Part shown: positions 7,619 to 13,832 of the stretch, piece by piece | How the letters are laid out: every line of letters starts with the position of its first letter | Numbering within the stretch: position 1 is the stretch's first letter | NCBI RefSeq assembly: GCF_000373805.1 | Contig: NZ_KB892461.1 | Span: 62,001-126,000 of the forward strand | Length of the DNA: 64,000 bases | Source of the DNA: Corynebacterium pilosum DSM 20521 = CIP 103422 | GTDB taxonomy: Bacteria; Actinomycetota; Actinomycetes; Mycobacteriales; Mycobacteriaceae | Reading direction: 5' to 3' | Made by a program: the position numbers and the translations under genes | The notes under the pieces: model-generated | Databases searched by the model: none | The model's input: only the letters and a program-made list of their open reading frames with translations | Told to the model about the DNA's origin: nothing

Positions 7619-8047
7619 TTAAGCGTCCTTCCAGACGATAGCGGTTGGCCCGTCGATCTCCGCCACAACAACGGATTCGCCAACGGGAATTGATTCTTGT
7701 GGATCGATCGATTTGGCCGACCAGAACGTGCCATCAAGGCGAATTTGACCGCCCGAAGGACCGATAGCCTCAATCACCTCAGCACGCTTTCCGACGAGCG
7801 CCTGCGGCGACGTGTCCAGCACCTTCGGCTGGTGGTACCGCTTCTTCAGATACGGGCGAAGGAACCCAATAAGTGCAGCCGACGCGGCCGCGAACACCAC
7901 AACCTCAACCCACAACGGAACCCCGAATAGAGCGACGCCTGTAGCCGCGAGCGCACCCCCAGCGAGCATGAGCAACGTGAACTCGCCAACTGCCAACTCC
8001 AAGCCGGCTAGGACAAGCGTAGCGATTAACCAAATAAGTGGACCCAC
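7619..8047 (-). CDS. NfeD-family membrane protein
   Basis: A 142-residue short NfeD (NfeD1b type): N-terminal helices (LIWLIATLVLAGLELAVGEFTLLMLAGGALAATGVALFG, WVEVVVFAAASAALIGFL) followed by an OB-fold domain (LVGKRAEVIEAIGPSGGQIRLDGTFWSAKS...IPVGESVVVAEIDGPTAIV). NfeD proteins bind SPFH partners through the OB domain and probably anchor or tune their assemblies in the membrane. GTG 8047 is the start; the gene follows DUF3097 by 10 nt and precedes the SPFH gene by 2 nt, making a three-gene operon. Confidence 0.92.
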   Translation of the reverse strand: MGPLIWLIATLVLAGLELAVGEFTLLMLAGGALAATGVALFGVPLWVEVVVFAAASAALIGFLRPYLKKRYHQPKVLDTSPQALVGKRAEVIEAIGPSGGQIRLDGTFWSAKSIDPQESIPVGESVVVAEIDGPTAIVWKDA

Positions 8048-8057
8048 GCCATAAACA

Positions 8058-8897
8058 TTACATATCTTCCTTCGATAACTCAGGGGTTGTTACAAAATCG
8101 ACCAACCGCTCAACCGCGCCGATCAGCGTGGAATCTAGGTCACGGAAAGAGTTCACCGCACCATAGACCCGGTTCCAGCCCTCCTTCGGGTCCGTCCAGC
8201 CCAGCCTGCGGCACACACCCGTTTTCCAGTCCTCCCCATAAGGCACCTCGGGCCAGGCGCGAAAACCTAGCCGCTCAGGCTTCACAGCAGCCCAAATATC
8301 AATATACGGATGCCCCATCACCAACACATCGGGACCCACATTAGCCACCAAGCGCGACTCCTTTGAGCCTTCCACCAAGTGGTCGGCCAAGACCCCGATC
8401 CGGCGGCCCGGGCCGGGTTGGAACTCGTCGAGACGCGCCGGCAGATTATCCAGCCCCTCGAGGTACTCCACGACAACGCCCTCCACCCGCAGGTCGTGGC
8501 CCCACACCTTTTCGACGATCGCCGCATCGTGGATACCTTCCACCCAGATCCGCGAAGGCATCGCCACTTTCGCCTGCACATTTTCCACGCGCCTCGAGCC
8601 CGAATTGGACCTGCGCGGGGCGTGCTTCTCGACGAAACGTGTCAAAGTGACGCGGTGGCCCTCATAGAGAAACGCGCCGGGCATCATCTTGAAAAGTCGC
8701 TGCACGCCGTGACGGTCCTCGAGGCGCACGAAGTGTCCGTCGTAAGTTTTCTCAAAGTTGATCACGGCTCCGACGAAGTCATCCCCGTAGACTTCTACGA
8801 CGATTCCGGGCTTCGCCGGTACCTCCGGGTACGTGGGTGCTTTGGTGCGGGCGTGGCCAGAGAAAATGTCGCCACTATAACGATCATCAGTGCTCAT
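8058..8897 (-). CDS. DUF3097 family protein with TOPRIM-like signature
   Basis: A 279-residue actinobacterial protein of unknown function. The N-terminal part (residues 27-90) is a beta-rich domain (KPGIVVEVYGDDFVGAVINFE). The middle carries a pattern like TOPRIM domains: IWVEGIHDAAIVEKVWG (E120, D124), then EGLDNL, then IGVLADHLVEGSKESRLV (D172, K179, E180) and VLVMGHPYIDIW. TOPRIM domains occur in primases, topoisomerases and RNase M5, and use a conserved Glu and a DxD pair; here the second Asp of DxD is Leu. Function is inferred only as nucleic-acid related. The ATG at 8895-8897 (MSTDDRYSGD) is preferred over upstream extension, which overlaps the divergent gene. First gene of the NfeD-SPFH operon. 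Confidence 0.82.
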   Translation of the reverse strand: MSTDDRYSGDIFSGHARTKAPTYPEVPAKPGIVVEVYGDDFVGAVINFEKTYDGHFVRLEDRHGVQRLFKMMPGAFLYEGHRVTLTRFVEKHAPRRSNSGSRRVENVQAKVAMPSRIWVEGIHDAAIVEKVWGHDLRVEGVVVEYLEGLDNLPARLDEFQPGPGRRIGVLADHLVEGSKESRLVANVGPDVLVMGHPYIDIWAAVKPERLGFRAWPEVPYGEDWKTGVCRRLGWTDPKEGWNRVYGAVNSFRDLDSTLIGAVERLVDFVTTPELSKEDM

Positions 8898-8930
8898 AAC
8901 CTGCACAGTGTATCGGCTAGAATGCCGGGA

Positions 8931-9677
8931 ATGGATATGCGCGCCGAAGTCTATTCCCCCTTGCAAAACACCGCCGTGTGGTTGGCGGCGTGGCTCTACG
9001 GCTACGAGCCAACTGACTCCGTTCTTGACGCCTTCACCGACCTCGGCGGCACGCATACGTGGGATGGCGGCCCCCTCGTCGATATGCTGCGTGAGATCCG
9101 TGCTGCGGCCGATATCGATGGCGAGGAGCCAGTTATCCGGCTCATCCTATGGGGCCCGGGACAGGCTGCAGGAATACCGGCTGGTTCGCAGGCTGCGGAA
9201 GCGCTGACTTCGGCGGGTGCGCTCGTCGTTCGTGGCGCTGGCGTGTCGCACATCCTGATCCCGCGTTACGACGAGGGCGGGGTGGCTTGGCGCTGGTTCG
9301 AAGAAGAGGAGCGCCTGCCGGAGCCAGCGTGGCTGTCCCCCGGGGAGGCCGACCGGCTCCTCGCGCAGGCGACAGACGGGGCAGCGGCTCTCATTGAGGC
9401 GATCGGATACAGCACCGATGCACTGCCCAATCCGCGGCTGACGGTGGGCACTTTAGCTGATTTCTATGACACCCCCGGGCTGCCCAGCAGCATCACGCCG
9501 CGTGCCGCAAAATTATTTGCCCGTGCGGACCGGGTGGCCGCCATCATCGAAACGGTGACTGACCGGATCGGCGACCACAGCCTTGACCCCCAATTGTTTG
9601 CCCTGTGGCGCCACATCCGCACCGCACGCATGGCAGGCGTGGCGGATGCGGTCCAAGACTATTGGCGTGACGCCTAG
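8931..9677 (+). CDS. Conserved hypothetical protein
   Basis: I do not recognise the family. The 248-residue product is acidic and soluble, with no signal peptide or membrane helix. Visible features are EVYSPLQNTAVWLAAWLYGYEPTDSVLDAF at the start, an alpha/beta core (IRLILWGPGQAAGIPAG, GALVVRGAGVSHILIPRYDEGGVAWRWF) and a helical C-terminus (AKLFARADRVAAIIETVTDRIGDH). ATG 8931 is chosen; in-frame ATGs at 8922 and 8937 are possible. It diverges from DUF3097 and converges on the ferrochelatase gene, sharing the palindromic CTAG of the two stop codons. The conserved position beside hemH suggests a housekeeping protein, but nothing in it shows a haem role. Confidence 0.7.
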   Translation: MDMRAEVYSPLQNTAVWLAAWLYGYEPTDSVLDAFTDLGGTHTWDGGPLVDMLREIRAAADIDGEEPVIRLILWGPGQAAGIPAGSQAAEALTSAGALVVRGAGVSHILIPRYDEGGVAWRWFEEEERLPEPAWLSPGEADRLLAQATDGAAALIEAIGYSTDALPNPRLTVGTLADFYDTPGLPSSITPRAAKLFARADRVAAIIETVTDRIGDHSLDPQLFALWRHIRTARMAGVADAVQDYWRDA

Positions 9678-10705
9678 TCGTTCTTGCAGCAGCCAGGCGC
9701 ACAAGGGGCACCGTTGGTGGTGCAGCCCTGCACGGTGATCGTCGACAAGGACTTCGGACGTTCGTCAGCGCCGACGTTTTCTGCGAGGTCGACGACCATT
9801 TCCGCGAATTCGCGCGTGTGGCCAACCGTTGGCGTGCGATCCAGGGTGATCCCTGCTTTGTCGCATGCTTCCTTCAGCTCGGTGTCCAGGTCCCAGATCA
9901 CTTCCATGTGGTCGGAGATGAATCCCACGGGCACACAAATCAGGTGCTTGAAGGATTCGTCGTCACGCGCCAGCTCCTCGGTGCGGTCGACGACATCCGG
10001 CTCTAGCCACGGGGTGCGTGGGTTGCCGGAGCGTGACTGCCAAACGATCTCATAGTCCTCTACGCCAGCGGCTTCGGCGATCAGGCGAGAAGACTCTGCG
10101 ACCTGACGGGAGTACAGGTGTGCGTCGTTCGGCCCGCCGGCAACCTCGTCCGCCGCGGTCGGTACCGAGTGGGCGGTGAAGAGGACCTTCGTCGCATCCT
10201 TGTCGGCCGCTTCCCACGCCTTCTTTAAGTCGTCTGCCATGAGACGCACGAACGTGGGGTGGGCGTAGAACTGCCACAGTTTGGTGAAGTTCAGCCCTGG
10301 TACTGCTTCGCGCATACCGACGATGTCCTCGTCGTACTGTCGACATGCCGAGTAGCCACCCCACGCGGAGGTAGCGAACACGAGGACGTTGCGGTGACCG
10401 TCGTCAGCGATCTGCTGGGCGGTGTCGTTGGCCATCGGGTGCCAGTTGCGGTTGCCGAAGTACACCGGAAGGTCATGGCCACGCTCCTTGATCACCGCCT
10501 CTACGTTGGCGATGACTTCGCGATTGAGGCGGTTGAGGGGGCTGACCCCATCGAAGTGAAAGTAGTGTTCACCCACCTGCTCCAGTCGCTCGCGTGGGAT
10601 GCCACGACCGCGCGTGACGTTCTCTAGAAAAGGCACAACCTCGTCATTTCCTTCAGGACCACCGAAGGAAAGGACGAGGAGTGCATCGTAGTCGCTCATA
10701 ACCAT
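9674..10705 (-). CDS. hemH: Coproporphyrin ferrochelatase
   Basis: Inserts ferrous iron into coproporphyrin III in the actinobacterial (coproporphyrin-dependent) haem pathway; also called cpfC. The 343-residue protein shows LLVLSFGGPEGNDEVVPFLENV at the start, FGNRNWHPM, VLFTAHSVPTAA (metal-site His in the active site) and LICVPVGFISDHMEVIWDLD. The C-terminal tail contains C328, C335, C339 and C340 (GCTTNGAPCAPGCC), the cysteine-rich end that in actinobacterial enzymes binds a [2Fe-2S] cluster. ATG 10705 is chosen because a -10 (TAGGCT) ends 7 nt before it; ATG 10699 is an alternative. It lies 44 nt after the NlpC/P60 gene on the same strand. Confidence 0.96.
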   Translation of the reverse strand: MVMSDYDALLVLSFGGPEGNDEVVPFLENVTRGRGIPRERLEQVGEHYFHFDGVSPLNRLNREVIANVEAVIKERGHDLPVYFGNRNWHPMANDTAQQIADDGHRNVLVFATSAWGGYSACRQYDEDIVGMREAVPGLNFTKLWQFYAHPTFVRLMADDLKKAWEAADKDATKVLFTAHSVPTAADEVAGGPNDAHLYSRQVAESSRLIAEAAGVEDYEIVWQSRSGNPRTPWLEPDVVDRTEELARDDESFKHLICVPVGFISDHMEVIWDLDTELKEACDKAGITLDRTPTVGHTREFAEMVVDLAENVGADERPKSLSTITVQGCTTNGAPCAPGCCKND

Positions 10706-10712
10706 ATAGGAG

Positions 10713-10718
10713 AGCCTA
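10713..10718 (-). promoter_or_regulatory. -10 element of hemH, leaderless arrangement
   Basis: On the minus strand TAGGCT is followed by 7 nt (CTCCTAT) and the ATG at 10705. There is no Shine-Dalgarno sequence in sense orientation. This supports a hemH promoter separate from the NlpC/P60 transcript. Confidence 0.5.
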
Positions 10719-10749
10719 TCAAACTTTCGTTTGTGATTGGATTCAGCGC

Positions 10750-12624
10750 TTAGATCAGGCGAACCGCGTACTGGGACATACCGGACCAGCGGACGGGAGA
10801 CTTCTTCACCACGTCACCAGACTGTGGGGCCTCGATCATCATGCCGTCGCCCAGGTAGATCGCCACGTGGTGATTGCCAGCAGGCCCCCAGAACAGCAGA
10901 TCGCCGCGCTGAGCCTCGCTTGGGGCGATCTTAGTTCCGCGCTGGTACTGGTATCCCGTGTAGTGCGGAAGCGAGATGCCCACGCCCGCAAAGGCGTACA
11001 AGGTAAGACCGGAGCAGTCGAAGCCGATCTTGTTGTAGTCGCCATGTGCGTCAGCGACACCGCCATCGCGGATGCCCTTAGTCGGGCCGTTCGCGTCGCC
11101 GCCGCCCCAGGCATAGGTGACGCCCAGCTGCGATTCAGCGCGTGCGATGACCGTCTCGATCTTCGCCGCCCGGGACGTGTCCGCGACGAGCTCGGTAGCT
11201 GCCTCGGTGACGTCCTCGACGGTCGAGATTTCCGGTAGCACGGTATCTAGATCAGCGGTATCCGTTTCCACGGTGTTAGCCGTGGATGGAAGCCCTGAGT
11301 TTGAGGTATCGGTGGAGTCCCTAGACTCCGAAGCGTCCGTCGTGTCCCCTGCGTCAGACTGTTCTGCGCCGCTAAGCGACGAGGAGCCTTGCGCCAAGTC
11401 CGTGTTCGACACCTGTGTAGCCAAAACAACAAGTGTTGCTGCGACGACAGACGCTGCAGAGGCCAGGTCGTTCTGACTGGACTCGTCGAAAGAACCGCGG
11501 GCGGACATCACGGTGTTTACCGCGTCTTCGATCTGCTGCTGAGTCGGCACCGGGATCTGACGGTCAAGGATGGAATCCTCAGCCTTATCGGTTGCCATTT
11601 CCGAGATTGCAGTGACGGCCTGCGAAGACAGCTCCGATGCCGCGTCACTGTCTGCTGCGGAGTCTTCCCCGGACTCCTCAGCCTCAGTGTCGCCATTGAG
11701 AGAGCGAGTGTCGCTGAAGTACTGGTTCGCGGGCTGTTCAACAGAGTCTTCCCCGGACTCTGCTGGCTGCTCCTCTGCAGGTTCCTCAGCTGGTGCCTCT
11801 TCACTCGTCGTGGGCTCAGCCTCCGTTTCCGCCTCAGTTTCGGTGGTATGGCCGCTAGTGCTTTCCGACGCCGCCGTGGCCTCAGTGCCCTCGGAGGTCT
11901 CGGCGGTGGCGGCCGCTCCTGGGCGAACCTCTTCGAGTGCCTCTTGGGCCTCTACGAGCTCGCTTTGCGCCTCAACGAGTTCATCACTCTTCTCAAGGAG
12001 GGCCTCCTGGTTTTCAGAAAGCAGATCATTTGCGCTTTCCTCAGCCGCAGCGGCCTCGCTCTCACGCTCCTCAGCAAGTTGCACCGCTAGGCGCAGAAGT
12101 GAGTCCGCGTTGGCCTTAGCCGTGCGTTCCTCTTCAAGCGCATTGAGGGTGTTCTGCTTCTCATCGCGTTGCTTCTGCAGGTAGGCGTTACGGTCCAGCG
12201 AATCCTTGACCGCATCGCCGCTGTCGAGCGGAGCAATGCTGTTTCCGGACCCGCCGTTTCGGTAGGTCGAGCGCGACACTTCATCGAGCTCGTCTTGCGC
12301 CGTTTCGACGGCACTCTGGGAATTCTTCAGCGCTTCCCGAGCTTCCTCGGCGCCCCGGCGGGCCTGTTCGGCGGCCGAGCGGGCATCGCCATAGTCGACG
12401 ATCGCCTTATTCACCGCTTCGCGAAGTGCACCCACCTCAAGGTTGAGGCGGTCAATCGTGGATTGGGCTTCGGAAATGGCGGATACGAGTGAGCTTGCCG
12501 ACGACCCCTCTTGGGCGACGGCGGGGGTTATCGGTGCTGCGAGAGACACCGAGGTGGTGCAAGCGACGGTGGCGACCCAAGCGCGGGCACGCACACTCCA
12601 TCGCTGACGGTTCAGATTAAGCAC
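10750..12624 (-). CDS. Secreted NlpC/P60 peptidoglycan endopeptidase (RipC-like)
   Basis: Cleaves peptidoglycan stem peptides outside the cell, needed for daughter-cell separation in related species. The 624-residue product has a Sec signal peptide (RARAWVATVACTTSVSLAAPITPAVA), a long coiled coil (about 45-225, rich in Glu/Ala/Arg), a very acidic Ser/Thr/Glu linker (about 225-480, with EAETEAEPTTSEEAPAEEP-like runs) and a C-terminal NlpC/P60 domain from about residue 490, with catalytic C537 in FDCSGLT and H586 in GNHHVAIYLGDG. The coiled coil plausibly autoinhibits or docks on an FtsEX-type regulator (family knowledge). GTG 12624 has AAGGAG at good spacing. The gene has a 370-nt folded leader region. 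Confidence 0.92.
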   Translation of the reverse strand: MLNLNRQRWSVRARAWVATVACTTSVSLAAPITPAVAQEGSSASSLVSAISEAQSTIDRLNLEVGALREAVNKAIVDYGDARSAAEQARRGAEEAREALKNSQSAVETAQDELDEVSRSTYRNGGSGNSIAPLDSGDAVKDSLDRNAYLQKQRDEKQNTLNALEEERTAKANADSLLRLAVQLAEERESEAAAAEESANDLLSENQEALLEKSDELVEAQSELVEAQEALEEVRPGAAATAETSEGTEATAASESTSGHTTETEAETEAEPTTSEEAPAEEPAEEQPAESGEDSVEQPANQYFSDTRSLNGDTEAEESGEDSAADSDAASELSSQAVTAISEMATDKAEDSILDRQIPVPTQQQIEDAVNTVMSARGSFDESSQNDLASAASVVAATLVVLATQVSNTDLAQGSSSLSGAEQSDAGDTTDASESRDSTDTSNSGLPSTANTVETDTADLDTVLPEISTVEDVTEAATELVADTSRAAKIETVIARAESQLGVTYAWGGGDANGPTKGIRDGGVADAHGDYNKIGFDCSGLTLYAFAGVGISLPHYTGYQYQRGTKIAPSEAQRGDLLFWGPAGNHHVAIYLGDGMMIEAPQSGDVVKKSPVRWSGMSQYAVRLI

Positions 12625-12998
12625 GAAGGAACTCCTTCACACCGCATGCCGAAGTAGAGCCGGGTGGCCGCCTAGCAGGCAGATCCCAGCCAAGCTTCGT
12701 CAAGCTATAAGACTTGACCGCTGCGGTAGATATAGATCGACTACTGATGTACGGACACATGAGCGCGACGATGTAGCCGATCTACCTATGAAGTATCTGA
12801 CGCTTGGCGTGCTTCCCCACATGCCCGTGTCTTGTCGATACGCAAGATATTCGTGTTACATATACGCGACTCATGAGCCGACATTGAAACCTTAAGCCAC
12901 TTCACTGGTCAGTCGCACAAGCTTTACCAATTTTCACATCAGTCAAGGCAAACCTCATGACGACACAAGCGCCCCAGCTGGGACTTCGTCGATAGGCA
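12625..12998 (-). promoter_or_regulatory. Non-coding leader/promoter region of the NlpC/P60 gene
   Basis: About 370 bp without a credible gene on either strand. On the minus strand it can fold: TAGATCGGCTAC (12773-12784) pairs with GTAGTCGATCTA (12733-12744), a 12-bp stem with one G-U, around a 28-nt loop that holds its own small stem (ATGT/ACAT). An alternative pairing GGTAGAT/ATCTACC uses bases just outside. I looked for the conserved blocks of the c-di-AMP (ydaO) riboswitch that precedes many actinobacterial hydrolase genes and did not find them. No single strong promoter stands out. Confidence 0.45.
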
Positions 12999-13032
12999 TA
13001 AAAAATGTGATTCTCGTCACTTCGAGAATCAC
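12999..13032 (-). terminator. Rho-independent terminator of the Rv1476-type gene
   Basis: A perfect 10-bp stem (GTGATTCTCG, 6-nt loop, CGAGAATCAC; 13007-13032) is followed on the minus strand by ATTTTTTATG. It lies 39 nt after the stop codon of the Rv1476-type membrane protein gene. Confidence 0.85.
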
Positions 13033-13071
13033 AGTCGGGTAACTTTTTGACTACATTTCAAAAGTCAAGCT

Positions 13072-13545
13072 TTAGCGCTTGACGAAAAATGCAGTAAAGA
13101 CCGCCACTCCTATAGCAAGAATTAAGAGGCCAATGAATACGACACTCCACGAAATATCCAACCCCTGGGAGGCGGAGGCAAAGTCCTCCAGACCGGCCAC
13201 ATAATCAGGCTGCGCGAGCATCGCCTCCTGACCCGCCTCGATTTCGCTTCTCGTCAGCGTGTCACTGACGGCCGCCACCGCCTGGGGGGAACGAACGACG
13301 ACAGTATCTATACCCGTCTCCAGGTTGAGGTCCTGAGCAAGATCGCGCAGCTGTGCGCCGTGCAGGTCGACCCCCTCAACGACCACTACCCCCAACTGGG
13401 GGAATCCCTCGTCGGCCACCTCGTCAACCACATGCAAGAGCGATTCCTCTATCCCCCAATTCGCTAGATTATCCGTGCCGAAGGCGACACCATCGTGACG
13501 TAACTGCTGGGCTAAAGCCTCTAGATCAAGATTGTCCTGACGCAT
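13072..13545 (-). CDS. Rv1476-type membrane protein
   Basis: A 157-residue protein with a soluble N-terminal domain (about 1-125; LAQQLRHDGVAFGTDNLANWGIEESLLHVVDEV, LGVVVVEGVDLHGAQLRDLAQDL, TVVVRSPQAVAAVSDTLTRSEIEAGQ) and one C-terminal membrane helix (WSVVFIGLLILAIGVAVFTAFFVKR). This tail-anchored layout and the position between acn and the NlpC/P60 hydrolase match M. tuberculosis Rv1476, which lies between acn and ripA. Its function is unknown; the soluble part resembles TPM-type domains in layout, which is only a suggestion. The lasting linkage to peptidoglycan hydrolase genes suggests an envelope role. It has its own terminator and diverges from acn. Confidence 0.85.
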   Translation of the reverse strand: MRQDNLDLEALAQQLRHDGVAFGTDNLANWGIEESLLHVVDEVADEGFPQLGVVVVEGVDLHGAQLRDLAQDLNLETGIDTVVVRSPQAVAAVSDTLTRSEIEAGQEAMLAQPDYVAGLEDFASASQGLDISWSVVFIGLLILAIGVAVFTAFFVKR

Positions 13546-13641
13546 TAGAGTTCCCTTCTCGCGGTCGAATCGGCTTTGAGGTTACCTGAATGGGGGTGGT
13601 ACCCGGACCTAAACATGCCTCAATTCAGTGAGAACCCCCAA

Positions 13642-13657
13642 CAGAACGGACGTACTG
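13642..13657 (+). promoter_or_regulatory. AcnR operator upstream of acn
   Basis: CAGAACGGACGTACTG matches at every fixed position the published C. glutamicum AcnR motif CAGnACnnnCGTACTG. It sits directly before the -10-like TAGACT, so AcnR bound here would block the acn promoter. acnR itself lies downstream of acn. Confidence 0.88.
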
Positions 13658-13658
13658 T

Positions 13659-13664
13659 TAGACT
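13659..13664 (+). promoter_or_regulatory. Candidate -10 element of acn
   Basis: TAGACT fits TAnAnT and touches the AcnR operator. A second candidate, TACAAT at 13690-13695, lies inside the repeat region further on. Either would give a leader of roughly 130-165 nt before the GTG at 13833. Confidence 0.45.
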
Positions 13665-13665
13665 C

Positions 13666-13709
13666 GGCAGTTGACCGCGACAACTGTCATACAATTGGCG
13701 GTTGACCGC
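13666..13709 (+). repeat. Two 13-bp direct repeats in the acn leader/promoter
   Basis: GGCAGTTGACCGC (13666-13678) and GGCGGTTGACCGC (13697-13709) differ at one base and are 31 bp apart start to start, about three helical turns. The first copy also forms CAGTTG-N6-CAACTG (13669-13686). The spacing on one DNA face suggests two sites for one regulator; which one is unknown. Confidence 0.6.
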
Positions 13710-13832
13710 TGTGCTCGCGTTGCGACGAGGAGAAGGTCCGACAGGGGCTTTTCCAAGTGATCAACGTAGGCGCCCGCATTAGGGGTCACACCCATTCTGA
13801 AAACGGATCACCAACGAGAAACGGAGCTCACT

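Noticed and set aside
12939..12957. DtxR-like iron box (TGAGGTTTGCCTTGACTGA on the minus strand)
   Set aside because: Only about 13 of 19 positions fit and the right half is poor; not enough to claim an iron-regulated operator.
12625..12998. c-di-AMP (ydaO-type) riboswitch before the NlpC/P60 gene
   Set aside because: Looked for because such switches precede actinobacterial hydrolase genes, but the conserved GGGGGACC, GGGGTGAA and CCGTCAGCTAAC-type blocks are not present on the minus strand.
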